From: Flavobacteriaceae bacterium UBA2540
Lineage (GTDB): Bacteria; Bacteroidota; Bacteroidia; Flavobacteriales; Flavobacteriaceae
DNA length: 15,234 nucleotides
Assembly: GCA_002340765.1 (NCBI GenBank)
Contig: DDMS01000007.1
Location: 1 to 15,234 of the forward strand
Direction: 5' to 3'
Shown here: positions 5,999-13,641 of the stretch, piece after piece
Position numbering within the stretch: the first letter of the stretch is position 1
Layout of the letters: every line of letters starts with the position of its first letter
Made by a program: the position numbers and the translations under genes
Notes under the pieces: model-generated
What the model was told of the DNA's origin: nothing
The model's input: only the letters and a program-made list of their open reading frames with translations
Databases searched by the model: none

Positions 5999-8014
5999 AT
6001 GAGAAAGTTACTGTATTTTTTACCCTTCCATTTTTTCCTATTTCTAATTTTAGGCATTTGTTTACAATTTTATTTTAGAATTTGGCAATTTGATTTTCAA
6101 ACTCTTGCAATAATTCACCTGATTTTTTTACTGATTTTTTTGTTTCTTAACTTTCGAAAATCAGTTACTTTTTTAACTTTTATATACTTCTTTTTTGTAG
6201 GAATTTCAACTGTTTTTATTCAAAATGATGCCAATTATTCCAATTATTATGAGCGTTTTTTGAAAGATAATTCAAGTGTTGTTTTAAAAGTTGATAAAGT
6301 GCTGAAATCGAGTGCGTATCACGACAAATATCAAGCAATTATTCTTCAAATTGACAACCAAAAAACTCGAGGAACTGTTTTGTTAAATTTAAGTAAGGAT
6401 ACTTTGCGTAATCAATTAAAAGTGAACGAATTACTTATTTCGAAACCTGTTTTTTTAAAAGTAAATGCGCCATTAAATCCACATCAATTTGATTATCAAA
6501 AATATTTAGAAAAACAAGGAATCCGTCAGCAAATTTTTCTTGACAAAAATGAATTCAAAAGTTTGGGTTTAGGATCAAGAACCATCAAAGGTTGGTCTGA
6601 GCAATTTCGAGATTTGGTTCAAGTTTCTATGGGAAAATACCATTTTAAAAAAAATGAATTGGCAGTAATCAATGCGCTTTTGTTGGGGCAAAGACAAGAT
6701 GTATCAAAACAACTTTTGACTGATTATGCAAGAGCAGGAGCCATTCATATTTTAGCAGTTTCTGGATTGCATGTAGGAATTATTTTAATGTTATTACTCA
6801 AACTTTTTACTCCTTTTGAGCATTTTAAATATGGAAAAACAATAAAAACAATCATAATTATCCTGATTCTGTGGATGTTTGCTTTTGTTGCTGGATTATC
6901 AGCATCTGTAGTGAGAGCAGTAACAATGTTCTCTTTTTTAGCAATTGGTCAACAATTTGGAAGCAAAAAAATCATACTTTTTTCACTTTTTTCATCCCTA
7001 TTTTTGCTATTGATTTTCAACCCATTTTTTCTGTTTGATGTTGGTTTTCAACTGAGTTATTTGGCAGTCTTAGGAATTATTACAATTCAATATAAATTAT
7101 ATAAAATAATCACTTTTAGTAATTTTTTGGTAGACAAAATTTGGCAATTAACCACAGTTTCAATGGCAGCTCAAATCGGAGTTTTGCCTTTAAGTTTGTA
7201 TTATTTTCATCAATTTCCTGGCTTATTTTTTCTGTCAAATATCGTAATCATTCCTTTTTTAGGAATTGTTTTAATGGCTGGAATTGTAGTCATTTTTTTA
7301 GCCATTTTTCAAATTGCTCCTCAATTTTTAGCAGATACTTATGGATTTATTATTTCTTTAATGAACAGATTTGTGACTTGGATTTCAAATCAAGAAGCTT
7401 TTTTATTCAAAGATATTTCATTATCTTTTTGGTTGCTATTAGCAAGTTACGGAATCATATTTTTTGGAATTCGTTTCTTGATGGATTTGAATGCTAAAAA
7501 AGCAATGTATTTTTTAGCAAGTTGTGTTATTTTCCAGAGTATTTTTTTGTTTGAAAAAGTTCAAAAAAATCAAAAGAATGAATGGATCGTTTTTTATAAA
7601 ACAAGACAAACTGTTTTTGGTTTTAGAGATAAAAACAAGGTCGAATTTCTTTGCAATATTGATAGTATTCAAAGTATAAATTCAATTACAAATTCTTATA
7701 AAATTGGTGAAAATGTGCAAGAATCTTTTGCAAAATTGAATTCAAACATCTACTTTTATAAAAACAACCCTATCTTAATAATTGATACTTTGGGAATTTA
7801 TCATCTAAATAATCTCAAGAATCCAATCATTGTTTTGCAAAATTCTCCAAAAATCAATTTGGAAAGAATGATAAAAAAGGTACAGCCAACTCAAATAATT
7901 GCAGACGGAACAAACTATAAATCTTATGTAATTCGTTGGAAAAAAATAGCACTAGAATTAAAAATCCCTTTCCACTATTCAGGCGAAAAAGGTGCTTTTA
8001 TAAAGAGTGATTAA
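5999..8014 (+). CDS. ComEC/Rec2-family DNA-uptake channel protein
   Basis: ComEC proteins form the inner-membrane channel for single-stranded DNA in natural transformation. This 671-residue protein has an N-terminal membrane region (about 5-75), a soluble beta-rich DUF4131-like region (about 90-190), then a long polytopic Competence domain (about 215-500). The hallmark G-A-I-H-I-L-A-V-S-G-L-H-V-G-I-I is at 247-262, with L-L-L-G-Q-R-Q-D just before it and V-G-F-Q-L-S-Y-L-A-V-L-G at 348-359. The C-terminal 145 residues are soluble, but I see no H-x-H-x-D-H metal motif, so the metallo-beta-lactamase domain of the Bacillus protein is absent or badly degenerate. The gene starts 36 bases after the NlpC gene. 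Its stop shares TTAA with the stop of the convergent thioredoxin-like gene. A fully functional uptake system would need other genes not in this window. Confidence 0.88.
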   Translation: MRKLLYFLPFHFFLFLILGICLQFYFRIWQFDFQTLAIIHLIFLLIFLFLNFRKSVTFLTFIYFFFVGISTVFIQNDANYSNYYERFLKDNSSVVLKVDKVLKSSAYHDKYQAIILQIDNQKTRGTVLLNLSKDTLRNQLKVNELLISKPVFLKVNAPLNPHQFDYQKYLEKQGIRQQIFLDKNEFKSLGLGSRTIKGWSEQFRDLVQVSMGKYHFKKNELAVINALLLGQRQDVSKQLLTDYARAGAIHILAVSGLHVGIILMLLLKLFTPFEHFKYGKTIKTIIIILILWMFAFVAGLSASVVRAVTMFSFLAIGQQFGSKKIILFSLFSSLFLLLIFNPFFLFDVGFQLSYLAVLGIITIQYKLYKIITFSNFLVDKIWQLTTVSMAAQIGVLPLSLYYFHQFPGLFFLSNIVIIPFLGIVLMAGIVVIFLAIFQIAPQFLADTYGFIISLMNRFVTWISNQEAFLFKDISLSFWLLLASYGIIFFGIRFLMDLNAKKAMYFLASCVIFQSIFLFEKVQKNQKNEWIVFYKTRQTVFGFRDKNKVEFLCNIDSIQSINSITNSYKIGENVQESFAKLNSNIYFYKNNPILIIDTLGIYHLNNLKNPIIVLQNSPKINLERMIKKVQPTQIIADGTNYKSYVIRWKKIALELKIPFHYSGEKGAFIKSD

Positions 8015-8535
8015 GGATTTAAAGCACTTTTGAAATTTTTTTCAAATTCTTCCCAAGTTTTATCATTGTAGGCTTCCGTTTTAAAGAAAGCAAGTATTTT
8101 TTCAAATCTTTCTTTAGATAAATATCCAGGAATTTTCTGAAGAAGGTCTTCTTTTTTAGTCAGAAAAAGCGTGGTTGGATATGATAATTTACCTTCCAGA
8201 AAAGCCAACGCCAATTCATGATATTGTGTTCTTCCTTCTTGTTTGTGCGTAAAAGTTTTTCCTTTAAAGTTAATATCTTCTTTTCCTTCACCATCAAGCT
8301 TTATAGCATAAAAATATTCATTGATGTATTTTGCAATTATAGTGTTTGCATAGGTTTCTTTGTCCATTTTTTTGCAATAGCCACACCAATCAGTATAAAT
8401 ATCTATCAAAATTGGTTTTGGATTTTTCTTATTTAGTTCAATTGCTTTTTCAAAAGAAAGCCAATTCACTTTTTCTTGTGAATTGATTTGAAAAGTTACC
8501 CAAAAAAGAGTAAAAGTAACAAGTGTTTTTTTCAT
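8011..8535 (-). CDS. Exported thioredoxin-family protein with WCGYC active site
   Basis: The 174-residue product starts with a signal peptide (M-K-K-T, hydrophobic to about residue 18, then N-S-Q-E), so it should be exported to the periplasm. It has a thioredoxin-like fold of the thioredoxin_7/DUF255-like group: I-D-I-Y-T-D-W-C-G-Y-C-K-K-M holds the redox pair Cys51 and Cys54, and L-S-Y-P-T-T-L-F-L holds the cis-proline Pro120 that lines the active site. Thiol-disulphide exchange on envelope proteins is likely, but the partner is unknown. It is convergent with the comEC-like gene, with a 4-nt overlap and no terminator between. It shares strand with the POT transporter gene upstream, 45 bases away, but the AT-rich spacer gives no clear sign of whether they share a transcript. 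Confidence 0.85.
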   Translation of the reverse strand: MKKTLVTFTLFWVTFQINSQEKVNWLSFEKAIELNKKNPKPILIDIYTDWCGYCKKMDKETYANTIIAKYINEYFYAIKLDGEGKEDINFKGKTFTHKQEGRTQYHELALAFLEGKLSYPTTLFLTKKEDLLQKIPGYLSKERFEKILAFFKTEAYNDKTWEEFEKNFKSALNP

Positions 8536-8580
8536 TTTTTATAAGTCGTAGTTTTTGATATATTTTTAATAAAATATTTT

Positions 8581-10173
8581 TTATCTAATTCCGTGCATCA
8601 TTTTTAACAATGTTTTGTTTAAAATTATCATTACTAAACCTGCAAAAAAAGGAATTACTGTAAAAATTAAGAAAAATGAAGTCATTCCATATTTTTCAAC
8701 AATTGGATCAATATAACTACCTGTAAATCCTGCTGTCAAGTTGGCTACAAAATTAGCAACAAACCAAATTCCAAACATCATGCCAACTAATTTTAAAGGT
8801 GCTAATTTACTTACGTATGATAATCCAACAGGAGATACACATAATTCTCCTAATGTGTGAAATAAGTATGCAAATATTAAGAAAAGCATACTAACTGAAG
8901 CTGTTTTTGCTCCAAGAGGAATGCCTAAAGTGCCGTAAGCTAAAATTCCAAAACCTATTCCTAATAATATAAGTCCTATTGCAAACTTAATTGGCCCAGT
9001 AGGATTAAATTTGCTTTGCCAAATTTTTGAAAACAATGGTGCAAAAGCGATAATAAAAAATGAATTAAGAATACCAAACCATGAAGCATTTACCTCAGCA
9101 GTTTCTTTTCCAAACTCCCTATTTAGCATCCAAATTACGATTCCCCAAATAATTACAAAACTTGTTCCAAGCAAAATATTTGACAATGAATATTTTGAGA
9201 ATGTTTGCTTAAATAACATTACTAAAACCCCTGTAATAATTATCATAGGAACAATCGTGAGTAAGGTATTAAAGACCTTAAATATTATAGCGCCATTACC
9301 AACTAATATCCTATCAGTATAATCTGCGGCAAAAATGGTCATTGATCCCCCAGCTTGTTCAAAAGCCCACCAGAAGAAAATGGTAAAAAATGAGAATACA
9401 CCAATTACAATTAATCTATCTTTTGTCACTTTCGATTTTTCAATATCTTCAATTACCTTCTCTACTTTTTTGATGTTTTCTTTTAAACTATTTTCAATTG
9501 CGTTGTCAAATGATACAGTCTCTTTGGGGGATAAACCTATTCTTGCAAAAATCTTTTGAGCAAAATAAAATTGTAGCATTCCAAAAAACATAAAGATTCC
9601 AGCTAATCCAAAGCCATAATGCCAACCTACAGACTCTCCAATATAACCACACAACAAAATTCCTAAAAATGCACCAGCATTAATCCCCATATAAAATATG
9701 GTATAACCAGCATCTTTTTCTTTTCCTTGATTTTTATAAAGTTGCCCAACCATTGAAGAAATATTTGGTTTAAACAATCCGTTTCCAACAATTAATAAGC
9801 CCAAACCAACATAAAAAAAAATATCGCTTGTTATTTCTAGAGCCATTGAGGCGTGACCTAAAGTCATTAATAGAGCTCCCGCGACTACCGCTTTTCTATA
9901 GCCCATCAATTTATCTGCAATCAATCCTCCAAAAATAGGAGTAATGTAGACCAATCCTGTATACCATCCATATAAAACCAATGCTTCAGCTCGTTCCCAG
10001 CCCCAGCCACTATCATCCAATATTGCAGCTGTTAGAAATAATACTAATAAAGCACGCATTCCATAGTAGGAAAATCTTTCCCACATTTCAGTAAAAAATA
10101 GAACAAATAATCCAGAAGGATGTCCTAATATTGTTTTTTGATTAGTTTCTGAACCTCCAAATTTAAATTCCAT
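8581..10173 (-). CDS. Proton-dependent oligopeptide transporter (POT/PTR2 family)
   Basis: This 530-residue inner-membrane protein imports di- and tripeptides with protons. It has 12 or more hydrophobic segments as expected for the major facilitator fold. The POT hallmark E-M-W-E-R-F-S-Y-Y-G-M-R at 29-40 is the E-x-x-E-R-F-x-Y-Y-G motif (Glu29, Glu32, Arg33) needed for proton coupling. The PTR2 signature appears as G-G-L-I-A-D-K-L-M-G-Y near 82-92 and as F-Y-M-G-I-N-A-G-A-F-L-G near 160-171. A charged cytoplasmic stretch (about 230-253) separates the two six-helix bundles. The gene ends H-G-I-R. It lies 27 bases downstream of the dipeptidyl-peptidase-like gene on the same strand, an arrangement that suggests joint expression for peptide cleavage and uptake. 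Confidence 0.93.
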   Translation of the reverse strand: MEFKFGGSETNQKTILGHPSGLFVLFFTEMWERFSYYGMRALLVLFLTAAILDDSGWGWERAEALVLYGWYTGLVYITPIFGGLIADKLMGYRKAVVAGALLMTLGHASMALEITSDIFFYVGLGLLIVGNGLFKPNISSMVGQLYKNQGKEKDAGYTIFYMGINAGAFLGILLCGYIGESVGWHYGFGLAGIFMFFGMLQFYFAQKIFARIGLSPKETVSFDNAIENSLKENIKKVEKVIEDIEKSKVTKDRLIVIGVFSFFTIFFWWAFEQAGGSMTIFAADYTDRILVGNGAIIFKVFNTLLTIVPMIIITGVLVMLFKQTFSKYSLSNILLGTSFVIIWGIVIWMLNREFGKETAEVNASWFGILNSFFIIAFAPLFSKIWQSKFNPTGPIKFAIGLILLGIGFGILAYGTLGIPLGAKTASVSMLFLIFAYLFHTLGELCVSPVGLSYVSKLAPLKLVGMMFGIWFVANFVANLTAGFTGSYIDPIVEKYGMTSFFLIFTVIPFFAGLVMIILNKTLLKMMHGIR

Positions 10174-10200
10174 ATTTTTATTTATTTATCTTTATTTTTT

Positions 10201-10800
10201 CTACCTTAATAAGTGTTCTTCAACGAAACTCGTCTTTTTAGTGTATAAATTCAAGCGCATGTTTTTGCCTTCGTAAATTCCATGAGCTCTATCTGGTACT
10301 ACAAACATATCAAATTGTTTATTAGCTTCAATCAGAGAATTGATCATTGTGTATGAATTTTGAACATGCACATTGTCATCTCCAGTTCCATGAACCAACA
10401 AGTAATTTCCTTTTAATTTTTCAGCATAATTGATAGGCGAATTGTCGTCATAACCACTTGCATTTTCTTGGGGAGTTTGCATATAACGTTCTGTGTAAAT
10501 AGAATCGTAAAATCGCCAAGAAGTTACGGGTGCTATTGCAATTGCCATCGAAAAAATATCATTGCCTTTTAAAATACAGTTGCTACTCATAAATTCTCCA
10601 TAACTCCAACCCCAAATACCAATTTTATTTTTATTGATGTAAGTCAATTCAGCCAATTTTTTGGCAGCTGCAATTTGATCTTCCACTTCGTATTTACCCA
10701 ATTCTTTTTGGGTAACTTTTTTGAAATCAGCACCTTTATAGCCTGTTCCACGTCCGTCAATACACACCACAATGCCAACTAAAATCAGTATTTTTTTCAT
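10201..10800 (-). CDS. Shortened dipeptidyl-peptidase IV-like (S9) protein: catalytic domain only, probable deletion remnant
   Basis: Family members of the S9B group are about 700 residues, with a beta-propeller before an alpha/beta-hydrolase domain. This frame has 199 residues and contains only the hydrolase part. Motifs: V-C-I-D-G-R-G-T-G-Y-K-G at 12-23, G-W-S-Y-G-E at 64-69 with nucleophile Ser66, H-G-T-G-D-D-N-V-H at 137-145 with acid Asp141, and D-R-A-H-G-I at 170-175 with His173. The triad is complete. The first ten residues, M-K-K-I-L-I-L-V-G-I, look like the beginning of a signal peptide joined directly to the catalytic domain, so an in-frame deletion of roughly 500 codons is likely. 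No propeller sequence is left upstream. The motif G-W-S-Y-G-G normally ends in glycine; here it is Glu69 (GAA). It precedes the POT transporter gene. Probably non-functional, although a frame without stops has been kept. Confidence 0.8.
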   Translation of the reverse strand: MKKILILVGIVVCIDGRGTGYKGADFKKVTQKELGKYEVEDQIAAAKKLAELTYINKNKIGIWGWSYGEFMSSNCILKGNDIFSMAIAIAPVTSWRFYDSIYTERYMQTPQENASGYDDNSPINYAEKLKGNYLLVHGTGDDNVHVQNSYTMINSLIEANKQFDMFVVPDRAHGIYEGKNMRLNLYTKKTSFVEEHLLR

Positions 10801-10810
10801 AAAGTATTTA

Positions 10811-10822
10811 TTTTGATCAAAA
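10811..10822. promoter_or_regulatory. Perfect 12-bp palindrome in the divergent spacer
   Basis: TTTTGATCAAAA is its own reverse complement and lies 11 bases upstream of the minus-strand peptidase start, between it and the divergent HMG-CoA reductase gene. It could be a regulator's operator, but in AT-rich DNA such palindromes also arise by chance. The rest of 10801-10941 is AT-rich and shows no further gene. Confidence 0.2.
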
Positions 10823-10909
10823 ATTTGTCAAGTTTACGGAAAAATCGGCAAAAAATATTCGAAAAATTGAGAAATCTTAATTAAAGAAAATTATTTTAAT
10901 AGTTTCAAT

Positions 10910-10917
10910 TATCTTTG
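10910..10917 (+). promoter_or_regulatory. Candidate -7 promoter element for the HMG-CoA reductase cluster
   Basis: TATCTTTG is an exact match to the Bacteroidota -7 consensus TAnnTTTG. It lies 24 bases before the ATG at 10942, a suitable distance for a short leader. No clear -33 TTTG is seen. It includes part of the alternative TTG start at 10915, which argues that translation begins at 10942 rather than at 10915. Confidence 0.42.
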
Positions 10918-10941
10918 TTCCCTAATGTATATCAAATTGCA

Positions 10942-12675
10942 ATGGGCAAAATTATAGCTGGTTTTTCAAAACTTACTAAAGAGGAAAAAATCAATTGGTT
11001 GACAAAAAATTTCTTTCAAAATCCCTCAGAATCAGTTCAAATTATTGAACAATACTGGAACAAAAATGAAACGCTTCAAAATCTTCATGATGATTTTATC
11101 GAAAATACCATTAGCAATTTTTATCTACCTTTTGGAATTGCGCCCAATTTTGTGATTAATGGCAAAGAATATGTAATTCCAATGGTCATTGAAGAAAGTT
11201 CAGTAGTGGCTGCAGCTTCTTTGGTTGCGAAATTTTGGAGTACAAAAGGCGGATTCAAAACCGAAGTTTTAGGAACCACGAAAATTGGTCAAGTTCACTT
11301 TCTATTTGCGGGAAAAAAGACTGATTTAGAGCGTTATTTTCAGGAAAATAAAACAGAATTATTTTTGGCAACTGAATCTATCACCAAAAATATGGAAAAA
11401 CGTGGTGGAGGTATTTTAGATATTCAATTGAAAGATAAAACCACGGATTTAGCCAATTATTATCAATTGCACATCACTTTTGAAACGAAAGATTCTATGG
11501 GTGCGAATTTCATCAACTCTTGTTTAGAAGCGATTGCCAATAAATTCAGAAACGACGATATTGAAATCATCATGAGCATTCTCTCCAATTACGTTCCTGA
11601 GTGTTTGGTGCGTGCTGAAGTGAGTTGCAAGATTGCTGATTTAGAGATAGAAAATCCGCGGAAATTTGCAGAAAAATTTTATCAAGCTGTCAAAATTGCA
11701 GAAATTGAACCTTACAGAGCTGTGACGCACAACAAAGGAATTATGAACGGAATTGATGCAGTTGTGTTAGCAACAGGCAATGATTTTAGAGCTGTTGAAG
11801 CGGGTGTTCATGCCTACGCTTCACGCTCAGGAAAATATACGAGTTTGTCTCATTGTTCCATTGACGATGGAATTTTTAAATTTTGGATTGAAATTCCTCT
11901 AGCTTTAGGCACTATTGGTGGTTTGACTGCTTTGCATCCCATGTCAAAAATTTCGTTAGAAATGTTGCAAAATCCGTCTGCAAAAGAATTGATGCAAATC
12001 ATAGCTGCTGCTGGTTTGGCGCAAAATTTTGCGGCTTTGCGAGCTTTGACAACCAAAGGAATTCAACATGGACACATGAAAATGCACCTGCAAAATATTT
12101 TAAATCAGTTAGGTGCTTCCAAAAAAGAGAAAAATAGTCTGATTGATTTTTTCAAAAATCAAACTGTTTCACATGCAGCTGTGGTGAATAAATTCAATGA
12201 AATGCGAATGGCAAAAGTGGCTTGGATCGATTTTTTGGATGAAACATTAGTGAGAAAAAAATTATCAAAATTGACTTCAGATTCCAAACCTATTTTCGGA
12301 ATCATGAATGCCCAACAAATGATTGAACATTTGAGTGCAATTACCAAAATTGCGAATGGAAATTGGACTGTGGACACTTTTGTTTCAGATGAAAAAATGG
12401 CAAGAAGAAAACCTTTTTTAGATACCGAAAATGAATTGGAAATTGGTTTCAAAGCCACTTTGTTTTTGGAACAGCCCAATTCGTTTCAATTCATTTCGAT
12501 GCAACAAGCGATTGATGATTTGATTTCTCAGTTGCAACTTTTTATAAAAGTTTTTGAGGAAAATCCATCAAGAACAGTGGTTCATCCGTTTTTTGGAGAA
12601 CTGAATTTTGAGCATTGGAAAAAGTTTCAAACTAAACATTTTACGCATCATTTTAAACAATTCAGTCTGTTATAA
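10942..12675 (+). CDS. Class II hydroxymethylglutaryl-CoA reductase fused to a C-terminal DinB-like (DUF1569-like) domain
   Basis: Residues 1 to about 420 form a class II HMG-CoA reductase, which interconverts HMG-CoA and mevalonate. I start at the ATG at 10942 (M-G-K-I-I-A-G-F-S-K-L), typical for the family; a TTG at 10915 overlaps the promoter element. Counting from it: V-I-E-E-S-S-V-V-A-A-A-S near 82-93 holds the catalytic glutamate, H-N-K-G-I-M-N-G holds Lys265, A-T-G-N-D holds Asp281, and G-I-Q-H-G-H-M holds His378. Spacing matches Glu83, Lys267, Asp283 and His381 of the Pseudomonas enzyme. That enzyme is about 430 residues; this protein has 577. The extra part contains F-G-I-M-N-A-Q-Q-M-I-E-H-L (452-464) and H-P-F-F-G-E-L-N (548-555) followed by K-H-F-T-H-H-F-K-Q-F (565-574), characteristic of the DUF1569 branch of the DinB superfamily. 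Fusion is in one uninterrupted frame. Its role is unknown. Confidence 0.9.
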   Translation: MGKIIAGFSKLTKEEKINWLTKNFFQNPSESVQIIEQYWNKNETLQNLHDDFIENTISNFYLPFGIAPNFVINGKEYVIPMVIEESSVVAAASLVAKFWSTKGGFKTEVLGTTKIGQVHFLFAGKKTDLERYFQENKTELFLATESITKNMEKRGGGILDIQLKDKTTDLANYYQLHITFETKDSMGANFINSCLEAIANKFRNDDIEIIMSILSNYVPECLVRAEVSCKIADLEIENPRKFAEKFYQAVKIAEIEPYRAVTHNKGIMNGIDAVVLATGNDFRAVEAGVHAYASRSGKYTSLSHCSIDDGIFKFWIEIPLALGTIGGLTALHPMSKISLEMLQNPSAKELMQIIAAAGLAQNFAALRALTTKGIQHGHMKMHLQNILNQLGASKKEKNSLIDFFKNQTVSHAAVVNKFNEMRMAKVAWIDFLDETLVRKKLSKLTSDSKPIFGIMNAQQMIEHLSAITKIANGNWTVDTFVSDEKMARRKPFLDTENELEIGFKATLFLEQPNSFQFISMQQAIDDLISQLQLFIKVFEENPSRTVVHPFFGELNFEHWKKFQTKHFTHHFKQFSLL

Positions 12676-13601
12676 TGCACTTTTATTCGAACGGAAAATT
12701 ATTGTTGACAGGAGAATACCTCGTTCTAGATGGGGCAAAATCTTTGGCAATTCCTACGAAATTTGGTCAAGATTTAGCCGTAATTCCGATAAAAGAGTCG
12801 CAATTGATTTGGGGAAGTTTTACGGTTGAAGGAAATTGTTGGTTTGAAGCTGTATTTGAATTGCCTAAATTACGATTGATTTCTGCAACTTTCGAATCTG
12901 ACAAAGAAGAAAATGCTGAAATAATTGCAGAAACTTTGCTGGAAATATTATTGGAAGCCAAAAAAATGAACCCCAATTTTTTAAATGCTGATGGCGGTTT
13001 TTTGGTGAAAACAACTCTCACTTTTCCAAGAAAATGGGGATTAGGAAGTTCGTCAACACTAATTAATTCAATCGCTTCTTGGGCAAAAGTAGATGCATTT
13101 CGATTATTGTGGAATTCATTTAAAGGAAGTGGTTATGACATTGCTTGTGCGCAACATAATTCGCCAATTTTTTATCAATTGATCGCTCAAAAACCAATTG
13201 TTACACCTGTCTATTTCAATCCGGTTTTTCAAGAAAATTTGTTTTTTGTTTTCTTAAATCAAAAACAAAACTCAAAAGAAGGGATTGTTAAATTCAGAGA
13301 AAGGCAACAAGATTTCTCAAATGAAATTGCTCGCATTTCAGCAATTTCCGAACTATTTTTGAAATCAAAATCTTTAGAAAATTTCAATGAATTGATTATT
13401 GAACATGAGCAAATCATCAGTACCATCATCAACTTAAAACCTGTAAAAGAAAAAGTATTTCCAGATTATTTTGGAGAAATCAAAAGTTTGGGAGCTTGGG
13501 GAGGAGATTTTGTGCTGGCAACAGGCAATGAAAGCACGCCAAATTATTTTAAAAACAAAGGATTTGAAACAGTTTTTAATTATGATAAAATAATCTTATA
13601 A
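12675..13601 (+). CDS. GYDIA-family GHMP kinase (mevalonate-pathway type)
   Basis: This 308-residue protein belongs to the GHMP small-molecule kinases, which phosphorylate alcohols or phosphates with ATP. The N-terminal substrate motif G-K-L-L-L-T-G-E-Y is at 7-15, the phosphate-binding glycine loop K-W-G-L-G-S-S-S-T-L is at 120-129, and G-S-G-Y-D-I-A-C-A-Q at 151-160 is the signature that names the GYDIA family of Bacteroidota. A C-terminal G-A-W-G-G-D-F-V motif (near 273-280) resembles the usual third GHMP motif. The ATG overlaps the reductase stop codon by one base (TAATG), implying coupled translation. Placed directly after HMG-CoA reductase, it most likely phosphorylates mevalonate or phosphomevalonate, but which one cannot be read from the sequence. 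Confidence 0.9.
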   Translation: MHFYSNGKLLLTGEYLVLDGAKSLAIPTKFGQDLAVIPIKESQLIWGSFTVEGNCWFEAVFELPKLRLISATFESDKEENAEIIAETLLEILLEAKKMNPNFLNADGGFLVKTTLTFPRKWGLGSSSTLINSIASWAKVDAFRLLWNSFKGSGYDIACAQHNSPIFYQLIAQKPIVTPVYFNPVFQENLFFVFLNQKQNSKEGIVKFRERQQDFSNEIARISAISELFLKSKSLENFNELIIEHEQIISTIINLKPVKEKVFPDYFGEIKSLGAWGGDFVLATGNESTPNYFKNKGFETVFNYDKIIL

Positions 13602-13611
13602 GTTTATCAAA

Positions 13612-13625
13612 CCTCACCTGTGAGG
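13612..13625 (+). terminator. Small hairpin between the GHMP kinase and flavoprotein genes
   Basis: CCTCA (13612-13616) pairs with TGAGG (13621-13625) around a 4-base CCTG loop, with CTTTAAATTT following. The stem is short and the T stretch is interrupted, so it may be a weak terminator, an attenuator or an mRNA-stabilising element. The 40-base spacer holds nothing else. Confidence 0.4.
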
Positions 13626-13641
13626 CTTTAAATTTCCCAAA

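Noticed and set aside
7141..7497. 118-codon plus-strand frame inside the comEC-like gene
   Set aside because: Its Phe/Ser/Asn-rich composition is what a shifted frame of AT-rich membrane-protein DNA gives; the other frame carries the Competence domain.
10915..10941. TTG start nine codons upstream for the HMG-CoA reductase
   Set aside because: The TTG overlaps the TATCTTTG promoter element, and the ATG at 10942 gives the usual start of the family.
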